A stretch of 64,000 nt of DNA from Erythrobacter tepidarius (lineage in GTDB: Bacteria > Pseudomonadota > Alphaproteobacteria > Sphingomonadales > Sphingomonadaceae), in NCBI RefSeq assembly GCF_002155695.1, contig NZ_MUYJ01000005.1:158473-222472 (forward strand), given 5' to 3'. Numbering within the stretch: the first letter of the stretch is position 1; every line of letters starts with the position of its first letter. Shown here in pieces: positions 27,144-41,230 of this stretch. The translations under genes were made by a program, and so were the position numbers. The notes under the pieces are model-generated. The model saw only the letters and a program-made list of their open reading frames with translations. It made no database searches and was not told the DNA's origin.

Positions 27144-28042
27144 GCGATGAACCCGGCGATGATCCGCGCAGCATCGGCCGGGTCTTCGAAGGGGTGGAAA
27201 TGGGTGCGATCGGGGCGGTAGAGATCGGTGCCCTGCGGCAGCACGTTTGCCAGTTCGGGCCAGGTCGGCGAGCTCTTGAAGTCCTGCAGGTCGGTCATCT
27301 GCGCGCGCACCACCAGCACCGGAATATCGACTGTCCGCGCCGCGTCCAGGATGGCGCCGTTGCTGCGGCTGGAGCCATAGACGCTGGCTTCCATTTCGGG
27401 GCTGCAGGCCAGTTCCATGCCCGCACCCGAGGCGGCGGGGACAAGGCCATGGCGGCAGTAGTCGGCGAAAACCCGCGCGTCGAACAGGCGATAGGGATCA
27501 CGCGAAAGGAACCGCGCCATCATTTCCTCAGGGGAGGCGAAGTCGCGCTTGCGGCGGATCGCCGGATGGGGATTGTCGGCGGTGAAGAGCGGCTCGGGCA
27601 GCGCGTAGAATTCCGGCGCGAGGATCACCGGATCGAACAGCACGAGGCGGCTGAAGGCCCCTGGGCGGTCCGCGGCGACCTGCACCAGCGTGTGCCCGCC
27701 CATCGAATGGCCGATGCCGACCGCATGGGACAGGCCCGCCTGTTCGAGCAATTGCGCCACGTCGTGCGCCATGATCCGCCAGTCGCTGATCGGCCCGCCG
27801 CCCGAAAGGCCGTGCCCGCGCAGGTCGATGGCGTGGATGGCGTGGCCGGGGAAATGCTCCACCACTGCGTCCCACACACGCCCGTGAAAGCCCGTGGCAT
27901 GGGCAAAAACCAGCGCTGGCGCATCCGGGCTGCCGGGGACGGGTGCCCATTCGTGCACGACCAGATCGATGTCGTTCACGCGATAGGTGCGGGCGAGCGG
28001 CTCGGGACGGGTGTTGCGCATGGCGTTGCCCAACCGGAACAT
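27140..28042 (-). CDS. Alpha/beta hydrolase
   Basis: This 300-residue alpha/beta-hydrolase-fold protein has an oxyanion segment (FAHATGFHGRVWD), a DLRGHGLSGG turn, a nucleophile elbow GHSMGG with Ser113, and a late His in RPDRTHFHPFEDP. The overall arrangement is epoxide hydrolase/lipase-like. The substrate is unknown, and no pathway genes are adjacent. An internal ATG at 28021 is an alternative start. Confidence 0.82.
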   Translation of the reverse strand: MFRLGNAMRNTRPEPLARTYRVNDIDLVVHEWAPVPGSPDAPALVFAHATGFHGRVWDAVVEHFPGHAIHAIDLRGHGLSGGGPISDWRIMAHDVAQLLEQAGLSHAVGIGHSMGGHTLVQVAADRPGAFSRLVLFDPVILAPEFYALPEPLFTADNPHPAIRRKRDFASPEEMMARFLSRDPYRLFDARVFADYCRHGLVPAASGAGMELACSPEMEASVYGSSRSNGAILDAARTVDIPVLVVRAQMTDLQDFKSSPTWPELANVLPQGTDLYRPDRTHFHPFEDPADAARIIAGFIA

Positions 28043-28085
28043 GCCCGCAGTGTCAATCGCACGAATTTGTGAGGGGTGCCCGGCG

Positions 28086-29582
28086 TTATTGCGCGGGCAG
28101 CGGCGCGCTTTCGCCGCGTTCGCGCAGAAACCGTAGCGCCTCGGCCAGGCGGTCGGGGGCGATCAGCTGCATCGCCCCGCCATAGAGCGCCACGCCCAGC
28201 AGCACCGCAGCCGTCAGCGCCACCAGCGGCATCACCGGCGGCAGCACACGCAGCATCAGTTCCACCCCGGCCGCCATGATCAGCGAGGCGGCCAGCAGGG
28301 GCGCCAATGCGCCGGCGAGGCCGCGCAGCGTCAGTCCGATGATTCTGCCTGACAATGTCACCGTCGCCGCTGTCAACACGGCCATTCCGCCGACCCAGCC
28401 CCAGGCAAAACCCGTTACCCCCCAATGCGATCCGATCAGGAAGGCGCAGGGCATGACGAGGCTGCCGATCATCGTGATCCGCAACGCCGCCTGCGGCACG
28501 CCGCGCGCGTTGGTGGCAGGCGCGAACAGGATCTGCAGCGTCAGCATCGCCATCGCTCCGGCAAGGATCGGCAGGAGCGGGACGATCTCGCCCCACTTCT
28601 CGCCCAGCAGCACCGGCACCAGCACCGGCGCGACCACGGCGAGGCCGGCATAGGCGGGCAGCCCCACCAGCATCACCAGCCGGATCGTTGCGAGCAGGGC
28701 GGATGCGCCCTGATCGGCCATCTGCTCGCCCTGCTGGCGCGCATAGGCGGCATAGGCGACCTCGTTGATCGGCGGCACGAACTTGGCCGCGAGCAGCTGG
28801 GCCAGAAACAGACCCGTGGTATAGACGCCGAGACTGTGGGCATCGAGCACGCGCCCGGCGATCATCACGTCGGCCTGGCTCTGGATGAACCAGAAGATCT
28901 GGGTTGCCGTCATCACGCCGCCGAAGCCGGCGATTTGCCTTGCGCCGGAGAAGCGGAACGAGGGGCGGATCGGCGCGCGCGCGGCCCAGGTCATGCCGAT
29001 GGCCTGGGCCAGAAGCATCGCCATCGGCGCGCAGACCAGCGTCCATACGCCCCAGCCCGACAACGCGCCCGTGAGCGCGGTCGCTGCGCCAGCGAGCGCG
29101 GCGGCAAGCCGCACCTGCGCGGGGCGACGGAAATCCATCTGGCGGCTGAGGATGGCGTGCGGCAGGGCGCAGAAGGGCACCGCCAGATAAAGCAGCGATT
29201 GCACCCTGAGCAGTTCGGTCACCAGCGGCTGCTCGAACCACAAGGCGACCAGCGGCGCGGCGAGCCACTGGGCCAGCGCCAAGCCGCAGTTGAGCAGGAT
29301 CAGCATCCCCAGCGTCTGGCGCAGCCGTTCCTTGCTGACATGCTCCTCGCGGATCAGCGCGGAGGCAAGCCCCCAGCCGTTCATCGTGCTGAGGAACATC
29401 AACATGACCTGCGTCATCGCGAAAAGCCCGTAATCCTGCGGCGCGAGCAGGCGGATGACGATCAGGGTCGAGCACCAGGACACGATCTGGGTCAGGACCT
29501 GGCTGCCCGAACGCCAGATCACCGCGGTGCGCACCTGCGCCGCGAGCGAGGAGCGAGCTGTGGCGGGATCGGCTTCAGCCAT
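28086..29582 (-). CDS. Polysaccharide/lipid-linked oligosaccharide flippase (MOP superfamily)
   Basis: This 498-residue polytopic membrane protein has 12 or more hydrophobic segments. Its N-terminus (VIWRSGSQVLTQIVSWCSTLIVIRLLAPQDYGLFAMTQVMLMFLSTMNGWGLASALI) is typical of Wzx-like/AglR-type polysaccharide exporters, with the loop RLLAPQDYGLFAM diagnostic for the family. Members flip undecaprenyl-linked sugars across the inner membrane. No glycosyltransferase genes are next to it, so the sugar is unknown. A small open frame ends within its first codons. Confidence 0.87.
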   Translation of the reverse strand: MAEADPATARSSLAAQVRTAVIWRSGSQVLTQIVSWCSTLIVIRLLAPQDYGLFAMTQVMLMFLSTMNGWGLASALIREEHVSKERLRQTLGMLILLNCGLALAQWLAAPLVALWFEQPLVTELLRVQSLLYLAVPFCALPHAILSRQMDFRRPAQVRLAAALAGAATALTGALSGWGVWTLVCAPMAMLLAQAIGMTWAARAPIRPSFRFSGARQIAGFGGVMTATQIFWFIQSQADVMIAGRVLDAHSLGVYTTGLFLAQLLAAKFVPPINEVAYAAYARQQGEQMADQGASALLATIRLVMLVGLPAYAGLAVVAPVLVPVLLGEKWGEIVPLLPILAGAMAMLTLQILFAPATNARGVPQAALRITMIGSLVMPCAFLIGSHWGVTGFAWGWVGGMAVLTAATVTLSGRIIGLTLRGLAGALAPLLAASLIMAAGVELMLRVLPPVMPLVALTAAVLLGVALYGGAMQLIAPDRLAEALRFLRERGESAPLPAQ

Positions 29583-29799
29583 GGGCGCGCGTCCCCTTCG
29601 CCGGTTCGCTCGCGTGTGCCGTTTTCGACCCGCGGCTGCTCTCGCCCGCGCCGACCCGATTGGCCCCGCCCGGATGCCGCGCGCGTTGCAGGCGGCCGGG
29701 CTGCGCCAGGCTGCGGCGGGCGAGCGCGTCGGTCTCGGGCCGGAAGCCCCGCGGCGCCGTGACCTTCAGCTGGCCGGCTGCATTCCTGCTCTCGTCCAT
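29575..29799 (-). CDS. Possible small basic protein upstream of flippase
   Basis: This 74-residue reading frame starts at ATG after GGTGAG and ends inside the flippase start (8-bp overlap), suggesting translational coupling. Most of its codons end in G or C, as in real genes here. The product is hydrophilic, Arg/Gly/Ala-rich and has no recognised domain or membrane segment. The rest of the ~320-bp gap between the flippase and the dehydrogenase gene (29800-29899) shows no other gene. It could also be a leader region that is open by chance. Confidence 0.35.
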   Translation of the reverse strand: MDESRNAAGQLKVTAPRGFRPETDALARRSLAQPGRLQRARHPGGANRVGAGESSRGSKTAHASEPAKGTRAHG

Positions 29800-29899
29800 T
29801 GCTCACCATTCGCGCCACGGGGTGATGTGGCGCGGCGGCCATAGCGCGCCCGGCGTAACCACGCGGTTAACCACGGGTCACCGCGCCGGGGCGGTGGAT

Positions 29900-31012
<1,113 letters not shown>

Positions 31013-31068
31013 CGGCGGATCTCCTTGCGTCCCCTGGCTATTCCCGCAGGCTTGCCCGATGGCAAGCC

Positions 31069-33860
<2,792 letters not shown>

Positions 33861-33864
<4 letters not shown>

Positions 33865-34364
33865 TGCTGCGGCGCCTGCTCGCGTTGTGCTTGCTGCTGT
33901 TGGCCCATCCGGCCGGGCCGCTGCTGGCGCACCAGCAGAAGATCACGATCACCTCGGTCTCGGTCAATCCGCGCACCGGGATGATCGAGGTCGTGCATCA
34001 GGTGCCGGTGCATGATGCCGAACACGCACTGACAATGCAGGGCGTGCGCCTGCCCGACATCATCGGCAGCGCGAAAAGCCGCGAGGACTTTGCCCGCTAC
34101 GTCACCAGCCGCTTCGTGCTGGAGGTGGAGGGCGCGCCGCTCGCGCTGGCCTATGTCGGCAGCGAGATCTCGGGCGGCAGCCTGATGGTCTATCAGGAAG
34201 CCCCCGCGCCCGAGGGGGATGTCAGAGTGCGGGTCAATTCGCAGGTGCTTACCGATGTCTGGGCGCGGCAGGAAAACCGGGTCAATCTCGGTCGCGGCAC
34301 ACGCGTGACGACCTTCATCTTCACCGCCGGAGACGGCGCGCAGGAAGGTGTGCTCAAGCGCTGA
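33861..34364 (+). CDS. DUF6702 family exported protein
   Basis: This 167-residue protein has a signal peptide (LRRLLALCLLLLAHPAGPLLAH). The mature start HQQKITITSVSVNPRTGMIEVVHQVPVHDAEHAL is typical of DUF6702, a beta-rich family that regularly follows this kind of M1 peptidase. It probably acts with the peptidase in the periplasm; the exact role is unknown. Coupled by an ATGA-type overlap upstream; its 3' end overlaps the convergent GGDEF/EAL gene by 11 bp. Confidence 0.8.
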
Positions 34365-36537
34365 GGCGCAGCGCTGCGGTGACGGGGCCGAGCCACGCTT
34401 GCAATTCATCGATCAGCATCGGCCGGCCATAGCGGTAGCCCTGCACGTGGCGACAGCCGATCGCGCGCAGGAAGGTTTCCTGCTCCTCGGTTTCGACCCC
34501 TTCGACCACCACCCTCAGGCCGAGGCTGTGGCCCATCTGCACGATCGCCTGGATGATCAGGCGCGACTGATGGTCCTCGGCGATCCCGGCGATGAAGTCG
34601 CGGTCGATCTTGACCTTCTTGATCGGGAACTGGCGCAAGTGGGTGAGCGAGGAGAAGCCGCTGCCGAAATCGTCGAGGCAGATGGTGAAGCCGCAGGCAT
34701 CGAGCATCGCCAGCGAATCGCGCAGATGGCCGCTGGCATCGAGCAGCATGGTCTCAGTCACCTCGATGGTGAAGTTGCGCGGCATCAGCGGGCTGTCGTC
34801 AACCACCTCGATCAGGTGACGCACGAAATCGTCCTTGCGCAGATCCGCTTCCGACAGGTTGATGGCAATCCGGATCTCCGGCCCGAGCAGCGCGAGGATC
34901 GCCGGGGCGTCGGCGATCACGGCATCGAGCATGACGCGTGAGACCCGCCGCGACAATTCGGGATCGAGCAGCGCGGCAAAGATCTCGCTCGCGGTGACCA
35001 GGGTCCCGTCCGCGTCGCGCAGTCGCAGGAGCGCCTCGAGCGAGACGATCTGGCCGGTTTCGAGCGCCACGATCGGCTGGTAGGCGACCACCGCTCGACT
35101 CTGGTTGAGCGCGGTGCGCAGGCGGGCGCTGGCGCGCTGGCGCTCGCTCTGGCGCGCCTCGATCTGCGCGTCCCAGCATACCACGTGGCCGCGCCCCTGT
35201 TGCTTGCCGTGATACAGCGCCAGATCGGCACGGCGCATGATCTCCGCAGCGCTTCCGGGTTGCTCGGCTCGCGCCAGACCGCAGGTTGCGCCGACGCTGA
35301 GTGCGCTGCCGTCGAGCGCGACCACCGCATCAAGCTCGCCGATCAGCCGTTCGAGAAAGGCGCGCGCCTCCGCCAGCGTCATCGACGGCGGGAACAGCAG
35401 CGCGAATTCGTCGCCGCCCCAGCGAGCCAGGAACATCCCCTGCCCCAGACGCTGGTGGAAATGCGCCGCGATCGCCACCAGCACGCGGTCGCCGACCAAA
35501 TGGCCGAGCGTGTCGTTGATATCCTTGAATCCGTCCAGATCCAGCAGCGCCACCATCACCGTCTCGCGGTCGGCGTGCTGCATCGCTCTGGACAACCTGC
35601 GGTCGAAGCTGGCCCGGTTGAACAGGCCGGTGAGGCGGTCGTGCTCGGCGGCCCGTTTGAGCGCGAGGTTGCGCAGGTGTTCTTCGGTGCAGTCGAGGAT
35701 GATCCCCGCGACACTGTCGGGCTTGCCGTCGACATCGACCCGCTCGCCCACCACCCGGACGCGGCGCGGCCGGCCGTCGCGGCTGCGGATGCCGGTCTCG
35801 AACATGAACGGTCGGCCATCGGCAATGGTCTGCTGGAGCTTGGCGGTCACCATCTCCCGGTCTTCGGGCTCGTAAAGCGCAATCGCTTCCTCGACGGTCA
35901 TCGGGCGCCCGAGCTCGATCCCGTTGATGGCATAGACCTGGTCCGACCAGTGGAGCTGATTGGTGGCAAGATCGACCCGCCAGCTGCCGACATTGGCGGC
36001 GCGCTCGGCCTGGCGGAAGATCTGCGAGCTTTGCTTGAGCGCCGTATTGGCCATGCTCAGCGCGCGCGTGCGCACGCCCAGCGCGATGCTTTGTTCGGCG
36101 AGTTCGGCCAGCATCGCGAGCGGCGCGATCTGGGCTTCGCTGAAGGCATGGGGTTCGGGCGAAATCGCGCACAGCGCGCCCAGCGTCACTGCGCCCTCGT
36201 TACGGATCGGCACGCCGAGATAGGAGCGGACGAAGGGCGCACCGGTCACCAGCGGATTGTCACGGAACCGCGGATCGGCGCGCGCATCCGCCACCAGCAG
36301 CGGCCCTTCGCCGGCAATGCAGATCGCGCAGAACGAGACATCGCGCGGGGTTTCGGTAAGGTCCAGCCCGGTGCTGCCGAGGAACCACTGACGCTCCGCC
36401 TCGACGATCGAGAGCAGCGCGATCGGGCAGCCCAGCATGGTGGTGGCCAGCAACGTGATGCGCGAGAACAGCGCCCGGTCGGCGCTGGTCTCGAGATCGA
36501 GACTGCGAAGGGCATCGAGGCGTGCGGAATCGCTCAC
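34354..36537 (-). CDS. GAF-PAS-GGDEF-EAL cyclic-di-GMP enzyme
   Basis: This 727-residue cytoplasmic protein starts at GTG (36537), where the family-like N-terminus begins. A GAF domain covers about 20-155, a PAS fold about 180-290 (NVGSWRVDLATNQLHWSDQVYAINGIELG), then GGDEF with an intact GGDEF at 374-378, then EAL with E501-A-L, N560, E592, D622/D623, K643 and E679. Both halves look catalytically competent. The position of the usual RxxD inhibitory site before GGDEF reads QGMF, so product inhibition may be absent. It can make or degrade c-di-GMP; the motility locus 7 kb away is a possible target. Confidence 0.93.
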   Translation of the reverse strand: MSDSARLDALRSLDLETSADRALFSRITLLATTMLGCPIALLSIVEAERQWFLGSTGLDLTETPRDVSFCAICIAGEGPLLVADARADPRFRDNPLVTGAPFVRSYLGVPIRNEGAVTLGALCAISPEPHAFSEAQIAPLAMLAELAEQSIALGVRTRALSMANTALKQSSQIFRQAERAANVGSWRVDLATNQLHWSDQVYAINGIELGRPMTVEEAIALYEPEDREMVTAKLQQTIADGRPFMFETGIRSRDGRPRRVRVVGERVDVDGKPDSVAGIILDCTEEHLRNLALKRAAEHDRLTGLFNRASFDRRLSRAMQHADRETVMVALLDLDGFKDINDTLGHLVGDRVLVAIAAHFHQRLGQGMFLARWGGDEFALLFPPSMTLAEARAFLERLIGELDAVVALDGSALSVGATCGLARAEQPGSAAEIMRRADLALYHGKQQGRGHVVCWDAQIEARQSERQRASARLRTALNQSRAVVAYQPIVALETGQIVSLEALLRLRDADGTLVTASEIFAALLDPELSRRVSRVMLDAVIADAPAILALLGPEIRIAINLSEADLRKDDFVRHLIEVVDDSPLMPRNFTIEVTETMLLDASGHLRDSLAMLDACGFTICLDDFGSGFSSLTHLRQFPIKKVKIDRDFIAGIAEDHQSRLIIQAIVQMGHSLGLRVVVEGVETEEQETFLRAIGCRHVQGYRYGRPMLIDELQAWLGPVTAALRLSA

Positions 36538-36679
36538 CGTCCCAGCATAGACTTGGTTTCCTGAAAAAGTCTTATCTTGTCCGCCAGGTATAGCCTGCCG
36601 CCGGTGCCGGTCTGCACCGCGGCCACCAAGCGACGCGGCCGCGTCGCCTGCGCGGTTCCGGCCAAAAGCAAGGGGTCGC

Positions 36680-37711
<1,032 letters not shown>

Positions 37712-37727
37712 TCAACAGGGCGGGCGC

Positions 37728-39137
37728 TCAGCGCATCTGGTAGGGCACCACCCCGCGGCGGAACAGATCGACCGCGATGGTCCGGTCGCTTGGCGGGTAG
37801 GCGCGCTGCTCGCAATCGGTTCGCGGGCAAATGCGGCATGACACCCCGATCGGCGTCACTGCCCGTTCGGATTGAAGATCGAGGCCGTCGGCATAGATGA
37901 AATCGCCCGCATGCTGCGCCTCGCACCCCAGCGCCACGGCATAGCGTCGCGGATTGCGATCGAACCGACCCGCCGTCTTGACCAGCCCCTTGGCGATCGA
38001 GACGTAGCGCACCCCGTCGGGTGTTTCGGCAAGCTGGACGAGGATGCGGTCGGGGATCGCGGCGGCTTCATGCACGATCCACAGCGGGCAGGCCCCGCCG
38101 AAGCGCGCGAACTGCAGGCGGGTGGCGCTGTGGCGCTTGGTGATGTTGCCGGCCATGTCGACCCGGCAGAAGAAGATCGGCAGGCCGCGCTCGCCCTCGC
38201 GCTGCATGGTCGAAAGCCGGTGGCAGGTCTGTTCGAAGCTGGTCTGGTAATGCAGCGCCAGCCGATCGACATCGTGGCGGAAGGCCCGGGCCGAGGTGCG
38301 GAACGCGCCGTAGGGCATCAGCACCGCACCGGCGGCATAATTGGCAAGCCCGATGGTCAGCAGCTCGCGCGCAGCCGCGCTGCGCAGCGCGGCACCCTCG
38401 GCAATCGCGCGGATCACCGGGCCCAGCGTGGTCGCGGCGACATGATAGGCGATCTGGAAGCGGATCCCGCTCGCCGGCTGGCCGGAATCGATCCGCAGCA
38501 CCCGCTCTTTCGCATCGAAGTTGCGCAGTTCTTCGAGCGGGCGGATCTCGACGGCAATGCCGTGCACCTGGGTCAGGTGCCGTTGCAGCGCCTCGGTGGT
38601 CGGCACCGCATCCGGGCCCGCGATCAGGCGAGCAAGGCGTTCGGCAGCGCGGTCGATCCCATCGACATAGTTGTTCGACAGGTGGAACCAGTCGCGCACC
38701 TCCTCCCAAGGCAGCCGTGCCCCCTGGCCAGTCTCGACTGTCAGCGCCTCATCGACCATCTCAAGGCGCTGGCTGGCGCGGCGGTAGGCTTCATGCAGTT
38801 CGACAAAGCGCCGCGCGAAGGCGGGTTGGTGTTCGGCGAGCCGCGCGATCGCGTCGGGCGGCAGGGGGGTATCGAACAGCGGGTCGTTCGCGGCCTCGCG
38901 CAGGGCCAGTGTCAGCTGCTCGGCATCCTCGCCGGGGAAGTCCTGCCAGTCGAGCGGGAACAGGCTTGCGATCTGCTCGATCAGGCGCGGCGTGAGCGGG
39001 CGGTCGTCGTGTTCGAGCTGGCTGAGATAGGACGGGCTGATCCCAAGCTGCCGCGCCAGATCGGCCTGCCGGAGCTGGCGCCGCTCGCGCAAGGTGCGTA
39101 GCTGTGCGCCCGCGAACATCCTTTGACGTTTGCCCAT
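37728..39137 (-). CDS. Short-chain acyl-CoA-type transcriptional regulator (ScfR/PccR/RamB family)
   Basis: This 469-residue protein is read from the ATG after a strong AGGAGG SD. An N-terminal XRE HTH (LRTLRERRQLRQADLARQLGISPSYLSQLEHDDRPL) is followed by an IrrE/ImmA-like domain (about 180-300, no HExxH seen). The C-terminal domain ends GVSCRICPRTDCEQRAYPP, the Cys/Arg motif of the family. Relatives sense acyl-CoA pools and control propionyl-CoA or glyoxylate genes. Three TTTGCAAA boxes lie just upstream of its SD, suggesting autoregulation. The LPOR gene follows, so it may be its regulator; that is inference. Confidence 0.9.
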   Translation of the reverse strand: MGKRQRMFAGAQLRTLRERRQLRQADLARQLGISPSYLSQLEHDDRPLTPRLIEQIASLFPLDWQDFPGEDAEQLTLALREAANDPLFDTPLPPDAIARLAEHQPAFARRFVELHEAYRRASQRLEMVDEALTVETGQGARLPWEEVRDWFHLSNNYVDGIDRAAERLARLIAGPDAVPTTEALQRHLTQVHGIAVEIRPLEELRNFDAKERVLRIDSGQPASGIRFQIAYHVAATTLGPVIRAIAEGAALRSAAARELLTIGLANYAAGAVLMPYGAFRTSARAFRHDVDRLALHYQTSFEQTCHRLSTMQREGERGLPIFFCRVDMAGNITKRHSATRLQFARFGGACPLWIVHEAAAIPDRILVQLAETPDGVRYVSIAKGLVKTAGRFDRNPRRYAVALGCEAQHAGDFIYADGLDLQSERAVTPIGVSCRICPRTDCEQRAYPPSDRTIAVDLFRRGVVPYQMR

Positions 39138-39150
39138 CGGCCACCTCCTG

Positions 39151-39181
39151 TTTGCAAAGTTCATCTTTGCAAATTTGCAAA
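39151..39181. promoter_or_regulatory. Triple TTTGCAAA operator upstream of the ScfR-type regulator
   Basis: Three perfect copies of the self-complementary TTTGCAAA lie at 39151-39158, 39166-39173 and 39174-39181 (spacers of 7 and 0 bp). They are directly upstream of the regulator's SD, in the gap shared with a divergent LuxR-type gene. RamB and PccR, in the same regulator family, are known to bind TTTGCAAA-containing sites, so this is very likely the protein's own operator. Confidence 0.75.
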
Positions 39182-39280
39182 TTAACATTGGACTGGCCGC
39201 GCCCGCTGCGCAAGTCTGCTGATGGGGCGCAGGAGTCGCCGCCGCGCCCGTCCCAGCGATCGCGTGCAGGGAGAACGCCC

Positions 39281-40111
39281 TTGGCCACCAATGTTCTGGA
39301 ACTTCGCAGGCCCCAACGACATATCGCGCCCGACCGGCTCGAAGACGCGGTCCGGATTCACGACCGACACGACGTTCGCGGGGCGGCGCTGGCGCTGGAA
39401 CGCGCCGCGCGCGGCCTCGGACTGCGGATGCTGGTCTGGCACGATCTGGCCACGCTAGAGCCGATGGTCGATGCCGAGGGACAGCCGCTCGACAGCGGCT
39501 TGTTCGGCTGGACCGAAGCGGAACTGACCGGCTGGCGCAATTTCGATCGCGCGCTGCGCTCGCCCCTGCTGCGCGTGGCGCGGCTTGCGGGCGGGCCCGT
39601 GTGGATCAATCGTCACGGCATCCATGCGCCTCTGATGGATCGCACGCTCGAACGGTTCGCGCTTGATGACTTCGCCGAATCCGCGCCCTTTGCCGCCGCG
39701 ATCGTCGTGCCGGTGCATCTGCCTTTCGGCCAGATCGGCACCGCGATCCTTGTCAGCACCGATCCGGGCCGCACCGATCTCGCGGCCGAATTCGCCCGCG
39801 TCGAGGCGGCGCTGGCCGCGGCCATCTTGCGCTTTGTGTCGGGCTATGTCGCGGTCAGCCGCGACCTGCGCTACCTGCCCACCGACAGCCTGCTCACCAG
39901 CCGCGAGATCGAGTGCCTGAGCTGGGTCGCCCACGGCAAGACCGATTTCGAGATCAGCATCATCCTTGGCTGCAGCCACGCCGGGGTGCGCTACCATGTC
40001 ACGCGCGCCTGCGCGAAGCTGGGTGCGGTGAACCGGGCGCAATCGGTATTCCGCGCGTGCCAGCTGGGCTATCTCGGGCCGACGGCGGCGCGCCCGGCGC
40101 GGCAGGACTGA
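39281..40111 (+). CDS. LuxR-type transcriptional regulator
   Basis: This 276-residue protein is read from TTG (39281), preceded by CAGGGAG at proper spacing; no ATG fits the reading. Residues ~20-190 form an autoinducer-binding-like PAS fold (LERAARGLGLRMLVWHDLATLEP, FDRALRSPLLRVARLAGGPVW). The C-terminal HTH is clear (LTSREIECLSWVAHGKTDFEISIILGCSHAGVRYHVTRACAKLGAVNRAQSVFRA). There is no LuxI-type synthase nearby, so it is a solo regulator. It diverges from the ScfR-type gene and shares the TTTGCAAA region. Confidence 0.85.
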   Translation: MATNVLELRRPQRHIAPDRLEDAVRIHDRHDVRGAALALERAARGLGLRMLVWHDLATLEPMVDAEGQPLDSGLFGWTEAELTGWRNFDRALRSPLLRVARLAGGPVWINRHGIHAPLMDRTLERFALDDFAESAPFAAAIVVPVHLPFGQIGTAILVSTDPGRTDLAAEFARVEAALAAAILRFVSGYVAVSRDLRYLPTDSLLTSREIECLSWVAHGKTDFEISIILGCSHAGVRYHVTRACAKLGAVNRAQSVFRACQLGYLGPTAARPARQD

Positions 40112-40184
40112 CCTGCCCGACACCCGCCGCTGTGCCCGACAGTATGCCTTGCCGCTCCGGCACGGCCTGCGGCGGCGCTCACCC

Positions 40185-40265
40185 GCCGCCTATCACCCGC
40201 CTGCACGTGGCGCAGATTCGCGCCTTGCCGGCGCCGATGGCCCGCCGCGGCGGGTGATGGGCGGC
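40185..40265. repeat. Long inverted repeat between convergent genes
   Basis: A 17-nt arm (40185-40201) pairs with 40249-40265 with one mismatch that is a possible G-U pair, separated by 47 nt. It fills most of the gap between the LuxR-type gene and the convergent enoyl-CoA hydratase. It may form a terminator-like hairpin, but no T-run follows. Confidence 0.45.
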
Positions 40266-40273
40266 TTCGGGCT

Positions 40274-41080
40274 TCAGTCGGCAAGGTAGTCGGGACGGCG
40301 CTTTTCGAGGAAAGCGCGCATCCCTTCGGCGAAATTGGGGCTGGCGGCGGTCATCAGCTGGTTGCGGTTCTCGATCGCCATGGCGGCTTCGAGACTGGCG
40401 GCATCGACCGCCATGTTCAGCCCTTCCTTGGTCATCCTCAGGCCCATCGGCGAGGCGAGCAGCATATCCTCGACATAGGACTGCGCGGCGGCTTCGAGCT
40501 GGTCGTCCGGCACCACCTCGCTGACGAGACCCGTGGCGAGCGCGCGCGGGGCGGTGATGAAGCGCCCCGTCAGCATCAGCTCCGAGGCGAGCGACACGCC
40601 CACCAGCCGCGGCAGGAAATAGCTCACTCCCATGTCGCAGGCGGACAGGCCGAGGCGGATGAAAGCGGCGTTCATCCGTGCGCTCTCCCCGGCGATGCGG
40701 ATGTCGGAGGCGAGCGCAAAGGCAAAACCCCCGCCGCAGGCCGCGCCCTGCACGGCTGCGATGATCGGCTGCGGGCAGCGGCGCATCTTGATATAGACAT
40801 CGGCCAGCAGGCCCTGAAAGCCGAAGCCCCCGCCGAACGGGATCGCCGCCGGATCGCGGCTGCCATGCTCCTTGATGTCGAGCCCCGCGCAAAACGCCCG
40901 CCCCGCGCCGCGCATCACCACGATCCGGGTGGCGCGGTCGTGATAGAGCGCGCCGAAATAGTCGTTGAGCTCAACCGCCATTTCGGTGGTGATCGCATTG
41001 AGCGCCTCAGGCCGGTTGAGCGTCAGCCAGTCGACCGCCTCGCGCTTTTCCACTGCAATCGTCTTGTACTGCCCTGCCAT
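40274..41080 (-). CDS. Enoyl-CoA hydratase/isomerase family protein
   Basis: This 268-residue crotonase-fold protein is read from the ATG giving MAGQYKTIAVEKR, which follows GGAG. Oxyanion-hole segments are GRAFCAGLDIKEHG and IIAAVQGAACGGGFAFALASDIRIAG. The downstream residue is Asp rather than the usual second Glu (SACDMGVSYFLPRLVG), so the exact reaction (hydration, isomerisation or hydrolysis) is uncertain. It diverges from an acyl-CoA dehydrogenase gene, 150 bp apart, consistent with acyl-CoA breakdown. Confidence 0.85.
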   Translation of the reverse strand: MAGQYKTIAVEKREAVDWLTLNRPEALNAITTEMAVELNDYFGALYHDRATRIVVMRGAGRAFCAGLDIKEHGSRDPAAIPFGGGFGFQGLLADVYIKMRRCPQPIIAAVQGAACGGGFAFALASDIRIAGESARMNAAFIRLGLSACDMGVSYFLPRLVGVSLASELMLTGRFITAPRALATGLVSEVVPDDQLEAAAQSYVEDMLLASPMGLRMTKEGLNMAVDAASLEAAMAIENRNQLMTAASPNFAEGMRAFLEKRRPDYLAD

Positions 41081-41230
41081 GCTGTTCTCCGCCACGATCC
41101 GGTCTTGTTTTGCAGTGCTTGTAGCGGGAGGAAAGGACAACTTGCTCTAGCAATTCGCGCAGGTGCATCTGCGGGGGCAAGGCGCTTTAGCCGGCGTCGG
41201 CAAAAGGGCGAGAAGGGAGCCGGAATTGCA

